A DNA stretch of 64,000 nucleotides from Cocleimonas flava (GTDB lineage: Bacteria > Pseudomonadota > Gammaproteobacteria > Thiotrichales > Thiotrichaceae), in NCBI RefSeq assembly GCF_004339015.1, contig NZ_SMFQ01000005.1, positions 124,001-188,000 on the forward strand, in the 5' to 3' direction. Numbering within the stretch: the stretch's first letter is position 1; the number at the start of each line of letters is the position of its first letter. The notes under the pieces were generated by a model that was given only the letters and a program-made list of their open reading frames with translations, was not told the origin of the DNA and ran no database searches. Of the stretch, positions 1-8,756 are shown in pieces. A program made the position numbers and the translations under genes.

Positions 1-474
1 ACCGATTGCCAGCATCGCAGAGAAATATTCGAGGCTGCCTTTTAAGCCAAAGATTTCGCCTACGACAATTAAGTTGGCAAATACTTCGCTGAGTAATCGC
101 AAGATCACCACAAAGTTATACATGCCTGCGCCTGTTGCGCCGAATTTAGCGCTTAAGAAACCTTGTACATTGTCATAGCCGTGTTTAAAACGCAGGTGAT
201 TAATAATTGCGCCACCAGTGACAAAGCTAAAATAATACGCGGCATAGGCTAGTGCGCCTGCAATACCATAATAAAAACCGAGAATGGCTGCCGTCATCAA
301 TGAACGAGCGAATATCCAGGTGGTGACTTGGGAGAGGACTAAGGTCCAGAGTGATGGCGCGATGCCTGTTTCTGAGTAGCCTCGATAGAAGCCTTCAATC
401 GTGCGAATACGTGGAGAAATAACGATGCTTGCCATCAAGACAAGGGCAGTTATGCCAATTAAGTAAGGTGTCAT
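1..474 (-). CDS. Sodium:solute symporter (SSS family), N-terminal part; runs off the window
   Basis: Read on the minus strand from the ATG at 474, the frame stays open for 158 codons to the window edge, so only the N-terminus is present. The visible protein starts with a hydrophobic segment (MTPYLIGITALVLMASIVI). It continues with a GFYRG loop, LSQVTTWIFARSL, a second and third hydrophobic stretch, and NHLRFKHGYDNVQGFL. This is the pattern I associate with SSS-family transporters, which import a small solute with Na+ across the inner membrane. The substrate cannot be read from this fragment. Assignment to the superfamily is by recognition of sequence style; the C-terminal core motifs lie outside the window. 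Confidence 0.7.
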   Translation of the reverse strand, partial: MTPYLIGITALVLMASIVISPRIRTIEGFYRGYSETGIAPSLWTLVLSQVTTWIFARSLMTAAILGFYYGIAGALAYAAYYFSFVTGGAIINHLRFKHGYDNVQGFLSAKFGATGAGMYNFVVILRLLSEVFANLIVVGEIFGLKGSLEYFSAMLAIG

Positions 475-841
475 TTAAAGGTTAATCCCCATGTCAAAAA
501 TTGTTGTGGTTGTTATACGTATGAATGAACTGCTTGGATGATGTTAAATAGAAGTTTTATTAAAAAAACTCGAAAGATTACAAAGCTTTGTATTTCTTGT
601 GATTCATATAGTTCACACGTTAATACTTTTTACTGAAGTAGAAGTACTCCTGAATGAACCACAAGTGTGTTCAATACTTCATAATAGAGAGCAGTTAAAA
701 TAGCTGCGAGCGAATTTCTTTGTATTTTTTTGAATTAACTTCTCAAAAAAACATCTAAAATAAATGTTTCTCCGTAAGAGTACTCTATGTTATTTACGTT
801 GAGGCCTACCGGGTTTAAGACCGAGTTTAAGAATAGTAAAA
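475..841. other. Intergenic region between divergent genes
   Basis: This 367-base AT-rich gap separates the minus-strand symporter start from the plus-strand radical SAM start, so it must hold both promoters. I see no repeat, RNA gene or convincing operator in it. The region just before the radical SAM ATG has no strong Shine-Dalgarno sequence. Confidence 0.5.
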
Positions 842-1768
842 ATGAATAAATTTGAAAATTATCTCACCACAGCAAACAATGAATCACGCGCTTATGTCGA
901 TTTAAACAAACTAGATACACTTTGGTTAAACACCGGTACGCTTTGTAATATTACCTGTGAAAATTGTTATATCGAATCATCACCCAAAAACGATGCCCTG
1001 GTTTATATGACCTATCAGGAAGTAAAAACGTATCTGGATGAAATTCGTGACGAAGAAATGGCAACAACGGAGATAGGAATCACCGGTGGCGAGCCATTTA
1101 TGAATCCCGACATTATCCCAATCATCGAAGAATGCCTAAGCCGTGGGTTTAAGTTAGTTGTTTTAACCAACGCAATGCGCCCGATGATGCGACATAAAGA
1201 TGCTTTAATTAAGATCAATGAGCAATACAAAGACCAGCTTCTCTTACGAGTATCAATAGATCACTTTAAGCGAAAAATGCATGATGAAGAACGCGGCTTT
1301 GGTACATGGGAAATCGCCTTAAACGGACTAAAATGGCTTTCTGATAATGGCTTCAACATCAATATCGCCGGCAGAACACGCTGGGGAGAAGAGATAGAAG
1401 ACTTACGACTCGGCTATGCAGGGCTTTTTGAAACTCAAAATATCAAGATTAATGCTGCTGATCCTGTGGAGTTAGTACTATTCCCTGAAATGGACGAAGC
1501 AGCATCTGTTCCAGAAATCACCACAGAGTGCTGGGATATTTTAAACGTAAAACCCGATGAGATTATGTGTTCAAATTCTCGCATGGTGGTTAAACGAAAA
1601 GGCGCAGAGAAACCAGCTGTTATCGCCTGTACCTTATTGCCTTATTCTGAAGAGTTTGAATTTGATTCAACCTTAAAAGAAAGCTCAAAACGCGTGTACT
1701 TAAACCATCAATACTGTTCTAAATTTTGCGTATTGGGTGGAGGTTCTTGTAGCGCTACCGCTGATTAA
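842..1768 (+). CDS. Radical SAM protein, function unknown
   Basis: The protein has a CX3CX2C cluster (Cys35, Cys39, Cys42 in TLCNITCENCY), which binds the 4Fe-4S cluster that cleaves S-adenosylmethionine. The ITGGEPFMNPDI segment near residue 80 is the usual SAM-binding GGEP motif. The C-terminus has more cysteines (CSKFCVLGGGSC), possibly an auxiliary metal site. At 308 aa it is a normal single-domain radical SAM size. It converges on an operon of MTA phosphorylase and two arsenosugar-family glycosyltransferases, which hints at, but does not prove, a link to a 5'-deoxyadenosyl-derived metabolite. It does not match ArsS as I remember that family, which has CxxxCxxC followed by H and a DUF3641 tail. 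The reaction is unknown. Confidence 0.85.
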   Translation: MNKFENYLTTANNESRAYVDLNKLDTLWLNTGTLCNITCENCYIESSPKNDALVYMTYQEVKTYLDEIRDEEMATTEIGITGGEPFMNPDIIPIIEECLSRGFKLVVLTNAMRPMMRHKDALIKINEQYKDQLLLRVSIDHFKRKMHDEERGFGTWEIALNGLKWLSDNGFNINIAGRTRWGEEIEDLRLGYAGLFETQNIKINAADPVELVLFPEMDEAASVPEITTECWDILNVKPDEIMCSNSRMVVKRKGAEKPAVIACTLLPYSEEFEFDSTLKESSKRVYLNHQYCSKFCVLGGGSCSATAD

Positions 1769-1798
1769 AGACGCTGAATTCGTCTAAATATTACTTCT

Positions 1799-1834
1799 AC
1801 GAGCCTAGAAACAATCAGATTCTAGGCTCGTTTT
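1799..1834. terminator. Bidirectional intrinsic terminator
   Basis: A perfect 12-bp inverted repeat (ACGAGCCTAGAA at 1799-1810, TTCTAGGCTCGT at 1820-1831) has a 9-base loop and a T run. It sits between the converging radical SAM and glycosyltransferase genes and can serve both. Confidence 0.9.
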
Positions 1835-1836
1835 AA

Positions 1837-2472
1837 TCACAGCTCCCCTATCCACTCTTTAAGTTTTACCTGATTCTCATTTAAACTCTGTGGCATTTCA
1901 GAAAGCATAATCTTGAGATCAGATTCAGTATCCACATCGGTCAGTGCATCTAGCTCGTAAGGTTTTGAATCTAATTGAGCCACTAAAATTTCTTTGGTTT
2001 TAACATCGCTCCAGGGTGTTGTTGCCCAAACCTGATCGGGAATACTTCTCTTCCCCGCTAATAAATAGTAACCACCATCAGTTGCAGGTCCAATCGCATA
2101 ATCGTGAGATTTTAGAGCGTCGATCACTTGTTCTATTTTTTCAATAGATAACTGCGGCGCATCTGCACCGATTAACATAACGGCATCATGCGTTTTTAAC
2201 AGTTCGTGGTAAACGTGACTTTGGCGATCCCCTAAATCCCCTTCTCCGGTATGCAATCTATTAAAGTCACTCCACAGCGGATTATCCAGAGACTCTTTTT
2301 CAGCCACTGCCCAATAAGGGTTAGTCTCTGTTTGCTTAAGTGTACTAACAATACTATTAAGGCTTAAATTATAGAAATGCAACGCCTTCTCTTTTCCTAA
2401 AGACGCCGCTAAACGCGTTTTTAAAGGAGAGACATTCGGGGTTTTAACAAAGATTGCGATAGCTATTTTCAT
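1837..2472 (-). CDS. TIGR04282-type (DUF2064) nucleotidyl/glycosyltransferase
   Basis: This 211-aa protein has the GT-A like fold signature of the CofC/DUF2064 group. It begins IAIFVKTPNVSPLKTRLA, with a nucleotide-binding K/R-rich start. It has GADAPQL near residue 110 (the acidic metal site), then GPATDGGYYLLAG, which is diagnostic for TIGR04282. The family is named arsenosugar-biosynthesis glycosyltransferase in annotation because some members sit in arsenosugar clusters; the substrate here is not known. The start overlaps the end of the upstream glycosyltransferase by 4 bases (ATGA type). It is therefore translated with it as the last gene of a three-gene operon headed by mtnP. Confidence 0.85.
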   Translation of the reverse strand: MKIAIAIFVKTPNVSPLKTRLAASLGKEKALHFYNLSLNSIVSTLKQTETNPYWAVAEKESLDNPLWSDFNRLHTGEGDLGDRQSHVYHELLKTHDAVMLIGADAPQLSIEKIEQVIDALKSHDYAIGPATDGGYYLLAGKRSIPDQVWATTPWSDVKTKEILVAQLDSKPYELDALTDVDTESDLKIMLSEMPQSLNENQVKLKEWIGEL

Positions 2473-3083
2473 AATTTTTTAAGCAAAAGTTTAAACATGA
2501 TATACCAATGGGTAATAGAGGTTTTCACCCAACCTTGTGAATTGTATTTGCGCGCACTACTAATAAGAAAAGAAGGCACTTCGACCAATTTAACCTGACA
2601 TTTTTTCGCTAAACGAACGAAAAGTAAATCCTCTCCATAAGGCGTGTCTTCAGGATAAGCACCTATCAATTCAAATTGCTGTTTAGACAGGCACAACGCC
2701 TGGTCTCCATACGGTAAGTCAAATAAAGAGGAGCGTAGATTAGCCCCTTTAGCATTTATTGCACTCAACCCACCTTCGGCAAATTGCAATTTAAAATAAT
2801 GTAAGGCATCAGGAAATTGATTCAAAGAAACAATCAGGCTTTGAATATTCTCTTTAGTGATTTGGCTATCCGCATGGACAAACCACAGTATTTTTCGAGT
2901 GGCTTTTTTCGCCCCGGCATTAAGGCTTTTCGCACGTGAACCTTCGGATGAAACGATAATTTCGGCACCCGTATTTTCCAATTTTTCTAATAAAGCATTT
3001 AACGCTGTTTCCTGATTCCAGCTCGGAATGATAATGCTGAAATTTTCGAGGCACTGTTCATCTTGCTTATTAGGTTTAGCCAC
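2469..3083 (-). CDS. TIGR04283-type family 2 glycosyltransferase
   Basis: The protein starts SIIIPSWNQE, the usual GT2 opening, and has WFVHADSQI near residue 70, where the HAD motif provides the metal-binding Asp typical of TIGR04283 proteins. A YGDQALCL segment and PYGEDLLFV follow, then a hydrophobic C-terminus that may associate with the membrane. The 204-aa length fits this compact family. It overlaps mtnP upstream by 8 bases and the DUF2064-type partner downstream by 4 bases, so the three are one translational unit. The likely job is transfer of a sugar to a small acceptor; neither donor nor acceptor can be read from the sequence. Confidence 0.87.
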   Translation of the reverse strand: MAKPNKQDEQCLENFSIIIPSWNQETALNALLEKLENTGAEIIVSSEGSRAKSLNAGAKKATRKILWFVHADSQITKENIQSLIVSLNQFPDALHYFKLQFAEGGLSAINAKGANLRSSLFDLPYGDQALCLSKQQFELIGAYPEDTPYGEDLLFVRLAKKCQVKLVEVPSFLISSARKYNSQGWVKTSITHWYIMFKLLLKKL

Positions 3084-3924
3084 GTAAAACGTTTAACCAA
3101 TGCATCTGCTCTTCACTAATGGCTTCATCAGGCGTCAAAATTGAAGCAGCTAAACTATTGCGAATACTGTCAGGCGTTTCCGTAAGGGGAGATTTAAGGA
3201 GTTCAGCGAGTAAATCCTGGGCTTTATTCAACGCGCCACCATACACTTCAAAGAACTTCTCGACACTCACATGTTGCGAAGGATCTTCCATCCAGCAGTC
3301 ATAATCTGTAACCAGACAGACCGTCGAATAAGCCATTTGTGCTTCGCGCGCCAAAAACACTTCGGGTACATTCGTCATACCGACCAAATCGCATTTCGCT
3401 TGATCACGTAAGAAGAAACTTTCACTCTGTGTACCAAGCCTTGGCCCTTCGACACAGCCATAACTTTTACCCGTATGGATATCGAGTTTTAGTCGTTTTG
3501 CAGCAGATTCAATATCGCCACTTAACGCAGGACAAACAGGATGAGCGGTTGAAACATGACCCGCGATGCCATTACCAAAAAACGTATAATCCCGTTGACC
3601 ACGGGTATGATCAAAATATTGCGATGGCATAGCAAGATCACCCGGTTTAATTTCTTCGCGTAAACTACCCGCAGCAGAAACACCAAATACCTTGGTTGCA
3701 CCTAATTTTTTTAATGCAAAAATATTGGCACGATAATTAACCTCATGCGGTAAAAACTGATGTCCTTTACCATGGCGGGATAAAAATAGAATCTTTTGAT
3801 CAGAGAATTCGCCTTCAAGAATTGGCGCAGACGGCGCACCAAAGGGCGTTTTAACCTCATGTTCATTAATTATATTTAGCCCTTTTAAATCGTATAAACC
3901 CGATCCTCCGATAACACCTAGCAT
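3076..3924 (-). CDS. mtnP: S-methyl-5'-thioadenosine phosphorylase
   Basis: The protein opens with LGVIGGSGLYDL and has FLSRHGKGHQFLPHEVNYRAN (residues 48-67), the phosphate- and ribose-binding region of the MTAP/PNP family. GMTNVPEVFLAREA carries the substrate-contacting MTNVPE. VTDYDCW supplies the Asp pair that marks preference for 6-amino purines, so MTA (or another 5'-modified adenosine) rather than inosine is the likely substrate. It releases adenine and a 5-substituted ribose-1-phosphate in the cytoplasm. At 282 aa it is the normal length. It is the first gene of an operon with two glycosyltransferases. This could mean that the ribose phosphate product, rather than methionine salvage, is the point of the pathway. 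Confidence 0.95.
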   Translation of the reverse strand: MLGVIGGSGLYDLKGLNIINEHEVKTPFGAPSAPILEGEFSDQKILFLSRHGKGHQFLPHEVNYRANIFALKKLGATKVFGVSAAGSLREEIKPGDLAMPSQYFDHTRGQRDYTFFGNGIAGHVSTAHPVCPALSGDIESAAKRLKLDIHTGKSYGCVEGPRLGTQSESFFLRDQAKCDLVGMTNVPEVFLAREAQMAYSTVCLVTDYDCWMEDPSQHVSVEKFFEVYGGALNKAQDLLAELLKSPLTETPDSIRNSLAASILTPDEAISEEQMHWLNVLRG

Positions 3925-4236
3925 AAACCCTATCCCTTAATTTTTGTATGACAGTACTATGCAATAAATTTGAATACGAAATCAAAAAAATTACATTTGT
4001 TATTCTCTTTCAATAGATTCAATACGGATTTAATCCGCTGTTAGATCATATTTCGGCTAACTATTCGTACATATATGTATGTGGCAATAAGAGTTTTAAT
4101 TTGCGCGAGATTTTCGTCGCTTAGAGGTTTATTACTTCTCCTCGAATAAAGGCTATCGGCGACAAATCACTTTTTTGCGTCAGCTGCAAAAATCCAATCA
4201 AAGAACATTGATGCTGATTCCTTTTAGAGAGAATTT

Positions 4237-4264
4237 ACACCCCCCTACTTTAAGGCATTTTTTT
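4237..4264 (+). repeat. Dispersed C-run repeat, copy 1
   Basis: Core CACCCCCCTACTTT at 4238-4251, then AAGGCA and a T7 run. It lies in the divergent region upstream of the beta-helix gene. Confidence 0.9.
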
Positions 4265-4437
4265 AGTAGCCAACAGCTAAAACAGGTCTAGTCGTTGATT
4301 GTGTTACAGGTTCTAACCTTTTACTTATGCAATCTTTTATGGACCTTATTAACGCTTAGTGAGCATAGAAAAACACATATAGACTGTTTGATTTTAAATT
4401 AGTCAATAATATGTAAATCGCATGTATCTTTTTTTTT

Positions 4438-4451
4438 TGTGAAATTTCACA
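4438..4451. promoter_or_regulatory. Palindromic operator candidate
   Basis: TGTGAAATTTCACA is a perfect 14-bp palindrome about 165 bases before the beta-helix start. It resembles a CRP half-site pair, but the spacer is 4 rather than 6 bases, so another dimeric regulator is as likely. Confidence 0.4.
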
Positions 4452-4614
4452 CAGATACTCCAATTATCCTGAACTAGTATAAAAACCCGTTAGAACAGCA
4501 GTTATAAAAAAGAAAGAATTATGAAAACTTCATTAAGAACATTCGTTTTCATCACTCCACTCTAGTGCCACTTTTTATGACAAAAATAAACGAGTAAATA
4601 CAAGGATGAATAAA

Positions 4615-6177
4615 ATGAAAAAACAAAATTTAATTTGGATTGGCCTCTTATTGAGTACGTTAGCTTGCCAGTCCGGCTGGGCTGCAACTATCAAAGTTTG
4701 TCAGTCAGGTTGTGCTTATACTTCTATTGCTGATGGTGTTGCGGCTGCATCGGCAGGCGACTCTATTGAAATTAGTAATGGTATATATTTTGAGCGAGAT
4801 ATCATTATCGACAAAGAACTAAAAATTGTGGGTGAAAGCCAACAGAACGTGATTATGAATGCAACGGAACAAGGACGTCACTTCTTTATTGCAGAGTCTT
4901 CGGTGAACGTTTTTATAGGAAATATGCGGCTCATGAATGGTAATGCCAAAGCTAATAGTTTACCTTCTTCAGTTGATTACTTTTGCTCTCATAACTCTAT
5001 TTATTCGGGTTATTCACAAGGGGGATCGATTTGCTCAAAGTCTGTTAACCTAGAATTGAGACATGTTAGCTTCGAGAATAATAAAGCAAGTAATGCTGGT
5101 GGGGCTTTATCTTACCAAGGTAGAGATTCAAATGGTGTTTCATCAGGTAAATTAATAATTTCTAAAAGCCAATTTCTAAATAACTCAGTATATTGGGCAC
5201 ACGGAAACATGGGAATTAACCAAAAAAATTATGGTGGTGCTATTCATGTACTCTATTCAGAATTAGTCTCGGTTAGTAATTCAGTATTCAGTAAAAACTC
5301 CGTTTATCATAAAGCAAGCAATGGTTCTGTTGCTGCTGCAAGTGGTGGTGCTATTTTCGTATCAAGCACTAAAAATCTTTTTAGTACCCAAAATCATTAT
5401 GAAAAAAATGAATCTTCGGGTAACTCCGGAGCAGTATATTTTAATTCGGGATGGGGGTGGAGAAACGTGCAAGCAGATGCAAAATTCACTGAAGACACTT
5501 TTCGTTCTAATTATTCCGAAGTAGGCGGTGCAATCAGTTCTTTCTCAGACATTATCGTTAAAAGATCTACATTTCATGAAAATAAAGCAAACTCTGGCGG
5601 CGCTATACACAATCAAGGAATACTCTTAGCTCAAAACAACACATTCAGTGGAAATTATGCTTTAACTGAGGGCGCAGCTATCGTTCATGCCCCCTATTAC
5701 CCCTGGTCTCAACTCACGATACAAAATAATACTTTTGTTGGTAACGCAAGCGATGATCAAACTCAAGGGGGGGTTATTGCGATATCAGATAGAACCGGTT
5801 TTACCCCTGAAATTGTTAACTCATTGTTTTTTAAAAATGATACTCACGAATGTTACTTGAATGGTACACCGCCATTAATACAAGGTATGAACAACCTTAC
5901 CGATTCCTCAAGCTGCGAGCCTACTGGCTATACTAACTTGGCTGCTGATTATAACGGCTACCCATTTAGCTTAGGCACAGCGACAGATGTTGATCCTAAC
6001 TTAGCAAATAACGGCGGCCTTACATTGACTCATGCAATTAGCAGATCTAGTACTGCACTCGATTCTGGAACTATGGATTGTATAACACCTGCTAATAATG
6101 GCGCTCCCATCATTAATGACCAACGCGGCGCACCACGAGTTAAATATTGTGATATTGGTTCATTTGAATATCAGTAA
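4615..6177 (+). CDS. Secreted right-handed beta-helix protein with choice-of-anchor Q-like C-terminus
   Basis: I place the start at 4615, since AAGGA at 4602-4606 is 8 bases upstream; the in-frame ATG at 4606 overlaps that ribosome site. A signal peptide (about 25 residues, ending GWA-AT) precedes a pectin-lyase-like fold. Repeated short blocks such as NNKASNAGGALSY, GGAIHV, SGGAIFVSS and ENKANSGGAIHNQG form coils of a parallel beta helix. The C-terminus (ANNGGLTLTHAI, ALDSGTMDC, NDQRGAPR, CDIGSFEYQ) is the pattern of choice-of-anchor Q proteins. It is probably exported and either surface-bound or secreted. No catalytic residues of a lyase can be named, so an adhesin or structural role is equally possible. 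Confidence 0.82.
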   Translation: MKKQNLIWIGLLLSTLACQSGWAATIKVCQSGCAYTSIADGVAAASAGDSIEISNGIYFERDIIIDKELKIVGESQQNVIMNATEQGRHFFIAESSVNVFIGNMRLMNGNAKANSLPSSVDYFCSHNSIYSGYSQGGSICSKSVNLELRHVSFENNKASNAGGALSYQGRDSNGVSSGKLIISKSQFLNNSVYWAHGNMGINQKNYGGAIHVLYSELVSVSNSVFSKNSVYHKASNGSVAAASGGAIFVSSTKNLFSTQNHYEKNESSGNSGAVYFNSGWGWRNVQADAKFTEDTFRSNYSEVGGAISSFSDIIVKRSTFHENKANSGGAIHNQGILLAQNNTFSGNYALTEGAAIVHAPYYPWSQLTIQNNTFVGNASDDQTQGGVIAISDRTGFTPEIVNSLFFKNDTHECYLNGTPPLIQGMNNLTDSSSCEPTGYTNLAADYNGYPFSLGTATDVDPNLANNGGLTLTHAISRSSTALDSGTMDCITPANNGAPIINDQRGAPRVKYCDIGSFEYQ

Positions 6178-6185
6178 ATAAATAG

Positions 6186-6215
6186 AAAATGCAGGCCAAA
6201 AGCCTGCATTTTTTC
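6186..6215 (+). terminator. Intrinsic terminator of the beta-helix gene
   Basis: Perfect stem AAAATGCAGGC (6186-6196) and GCCTGCATTTT (6202-6212) with a CAAAA loop, running into T. It belongs to a group of related TGCAG hairpins in this window. Confidence 0.9.
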
Positions 6216-6253
6216 TCATAATAGTAATGATTTATTTATCTTTTAAACAATCG

Positions 6254-8392
6254 TTATTCTCTTTCAAACTGTTTTTTATTATTAGAAATCACTTCGCTTT
6301 CAGGCTCTATCTTTTTAGTTTTAAGCGCATCTAATACCACAACACCTTCTTTGTTTAGCTGAGCTTCTACTTCAACCCTTTTCACGCGATTAATTTCGTC
6401 AGTATCATCGGTTAATTTAGGCTCTGTTATGAGTCGCTCAGCTATTTGTTTCTCAACAATAGTCTCATAGAAATTATATTTCTTACCCAACAAAGCCGTG
6501 CCTTCATGAGACAGGTGCCCTTCGTCTCTAAACAAGTAGGTTGAATCGATATGCGTATTACATTCCTGGCTTTCGCACATATAATCGTCGAGGCGAACGA
6601 CTTGGTATTTGTCTTCAATCGTATCTAAAAACTCATACACAGTTTGTCTAATGTCTAGCATTTTATCTTTGTTAAAGTTACAAGCGTCGAGTGCCTTTCC
6701 TTTCCAGTCTGCGCGCGTTAAACAGCGCCCCAGATTGATACCGTTGGCTGGCGGTGGTGAGAATACGATGGGTTTTATCCCTATATTGACGAGTGCTTCT
6801 AAAGTGTTTTCAAACTCCTTAGTAATCAACGCTCTGTTTGCGGGTGCGCGTTCACCATTTGCGAGTAATACTTCTGAGCCTTCTGCTAGGTATTGACTAA
6901 ATGGCGATGAGAGCACTGCGTATTTCACGCTGTCATTTTTGACTAACCATTGTTGGACTTGCTGATTGAAGTCGAGACATTCTTTGGCCCAACCAACCGG
7001 ATAGTGCGGTTCTATAATTGGTGCGATATTGGTGAACGGCCCACACACATATTTCGTCATCTGGATAATTTTGGCGTCGGGTTTTGATGCCATTATGCCT
7101 TTGACTAAGTGCATCGCGTAGGAGTCACCCCAAATTATTATTTGGGGTTTATCGCTGGTATTGCATTCATCGGATAAGTTAAATGTCTCGGTGCATTTCA
7201 GGTCTAATCCCGCATTTACGCGCCAGCGTTTGTCGATCGCATCCATAGTGAGATTGCTCTGAATCGCGCGTTGCTCAAAGCCATTACTGGCTACACCAGA
7301 GACACCGATGGCAATAAATGCGGCTGATGCGGTGGCAGATAACCCAAATATTTGTTTTCTATTAAACACGCCTTTGGTTCTAAATGGCTTTTCGATAAAT
7401 CGCCAGCTCAGGTAGGCGAGTGGAATAGACAATGTAACCAATGCAAACAATACCAATGTGCTGGGTTTATCAAAGCTACCGTGACGGGCAAAGGCTAGTA
7501 GCGGTTGATGCCACAGGTATATGCTGTAACTGATCAGCCCTACCCCAACAAACAACTTGGTACTGAGGAATCTGCCAACTACCGTGGTGGATGTGGCAAA
7601 CAGTATCACGAGGCCTGCACCTACGGTTGGCACCAGGGTATAGACACTGGGGAATGGCGTGGTTTCGTCAAACATGAATACCGCGTAGGCGATCATGAAT
7701 AAACCGATTGCGCCGAATGTTTCCCTAACCCATTTTTGCGGTTGAAATGCGGTATTCGCTTTCAGTAAATAGAGCGCAATCAATGCGCCAATTGCTAACT
7801 CCCATAAGCGTGTTGGTAGCATAAAGAAGTTGGCAGTGGGCTTGTTATAAGCGCCCCACTGTGAGGCCGCTAAACTGATTAATGCGAGCAGCAAAACGGT
7901 ACTGAGAATCCAGCGTTTGCGTATCTTCCACATGATCAATAAGAACAGCGGGAAGAAGATGTAGTATTGCTCTTCAACCGCTAAGCTCCATGTGTGTAAC
8001 ATCGGCTTTAGCTCGCTACTGGCTTCCCAGTAACCGGTTTCTGTCCAGAATAATATATTGGATGAAAACGTGGAAACTGCGATTAAGCTTTTCGCGAAAT
8101 CCTTCATATCGGACGGCAATAGCCACATCCAGGCAAACGGCAAGGACACCAGCATCACAAAGAATAACGCGGGCAGAATGCGTCGCGCACGTCGCTCGTA
8201 AAAGTTTGCGAGTGAGAATGAGTCTTGTTGAATTTCAGACAGGATGATCGTGGTAATCAAAAAACCACTGATGACAAAAAAGACATCAACGCCGACATAA
8301 CCACCGCTTAGAATACCAATACCTGCATGAAAAAATATCACCGGTAAAACGGCGATAGCTCTTAAACCATCAATTTCGGAACGGTATTTCAT
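6254..8392 (-). CDS. Membrane O-acyltransferase with C-terminal SGNH domain (OafA/YrhL type)
   Basis: The first half has the acyltransferase-3 pattern: YRSEIDGLRAIAVLPVIFFHAG, with the likely catalytic His22, then GGYVGVDVFFVISGFLI, FYERRARRILPALF and HTWSLAVEEQYYIFFP. About ten membrane segments run to roughly residue 375. The second half is a periplasmic SGNH domain: IIIWGDSYAMH near residue 420 gives the nucleophilic Ser, and DEGHLSHEG near residue 640 gives the Asp/His pair. Such two-domain proteins acetylate O-antigen, peptidoglycan or exopolysaccharide at the inner membrane. A charged tail of about 60 residues after the SGNH domain is extra. It stands alone, so the glycan acceptor is unknown. 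Confidence 0.93.
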   Translation of the reverse strand: MKYRSEIDGLRAIAVLPVIFFHAGIGILSGGYVGVDVFFVISGFLITTIILSEIQQDSFSLANFYERRARRILPALFFVMLVSLPFAWMWLLPSDMKDFAKSLIAVSTFSSNILFWTETGYWEASSELKPMLHTWSLAVEEQYYIFFPLFLLIMWKIRKRWILSTVLLLALISLAASQWGAYNKPTANFFMLPTRLWELAIGALIALYLLKANTAFQPQKWVRETFGAIGLFMIAYAVFMFDETTPFPSVYTLVPTVGAGLVILFATSTTVVGRFLSTKLFVGVGLISYSIYLWHQPLLAFARHGSFDKPSTLVLFALVTLSIPLAYLSWRFIEKPFRTKGVFNRKQIFGLSATASAAFIAIGVSGVASNGFEQRAIQSNLTMDAIDKRWRVNAGLDLKCTETFNLSDECNTSDKPQIIIWGDSYAMHLVKGIMASKPDAKIIQMTKYVCGPFTNIAPIIEPHYPVGWAKECLDFNQQVQQWLVKNDSVKYAVLSSPFSQYLAEGSEVLLANGERAPANRALITKEFENTLEALVNIGIKPIVFSPPPANGINLGRCLTRADWKGKALDACNFNKDKMLDIRQTVYEFLDTIEDKYQVVRLDDYMCESQECNTHIDSTYLFRDEGHLSHEGTALLGKKYNFYETIVEKQIAERLITEPKLTDDTDEINRVKRVEVEAQLNKEGVVVLDALKTKKIEPESEVISNNKKQFERE

Positions 8393-8623
8393 TTAAAAAA
8401 GACTCGTTGGAATTAATGCCTTATCAGCGAATTGCTGATGCATTTCTGCGTTATTTTTATGCTGTATTTTCAAAGGGTTATTTAAATGCTAGTGATGGGT
8501 AATGGATGGACCTTCGATTATAAGTAGCTACTAATGAATATTCGCTGAATCTACTACTTTCGTTCACGAGTGATAGTTTTGTAACTCAAAGGTCATATAT
8601 CCGTTATTCTCAAAGGTTTTAGC

Positions 8624-8650
8624 CACCCCCTACTTACAGGGACTTTTTTA
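8624..8650 (+). repeat. Dispersed C-run repeat, copy 2
   Basis: CACCCCCTACTT with five C after the A, then ACAGGG and ACTTTTTTA. It lies between divergent genes. Confidence 0.88.
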
Positions 8651-8694
8651 TAGGGTATCTTCCAACCTCTCGTTATTAATCACCACGCCAAGGT

Positions 8695-8722
8695 TTGCTA
8701 ATCCCGAATCTTTCAATATACA
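8695..8722 (+). promoter_or_regulatory. Possible sigma-70 promoter of the LysR gene
   Basis: TTGCTA (8695-8700) and TATACA (8717-8722) are 16 bases apart, about 35 bases before the ATG. A GGAG ribosome site at 8749-8752 follows. The match is moderate. Confidence 0.4.
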
Positions 8723-8756
8723 ATTATTTTTTTGAAGTCTGTTCTTCTGGAGTCTC

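Larger units (their letters stand above)
3925..4614. other. Intergenic region, 690 bases, between divergent genes
   Basis: This AT-rich region holds the promoters of mtnP (minus) and the beta-helix gene (plus). Inside it are one copy of the dispersed C-run repeat (4238-4264) and a perfect 14-bp palindrome (4438-4451) after a run of T. I see no small gene that I can support. Confidence 0.55.
8393..8756. other. Intergenic region between divergent acyltransferase and LysR genes
   Basis: This 364-base gap holds repeat copy 2 (8624-8650) and a plausible LysR-gene promoter at 8695-8722. Otherwise nothing is recognisable. Confidence 0.5.

Noticed and set aside
842-1768. ArsS assignment for the radical SAM gene
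   Set aside because: The CX3CX2C region and C-terminus do not match the ArsS pattern as I know it, and there is no ArsM gene.
4438-4451. CRP site
   Set aside because: The half-sites are separated by 4 rather than 6 bases, so it is kept only as an unspecified palindrome.
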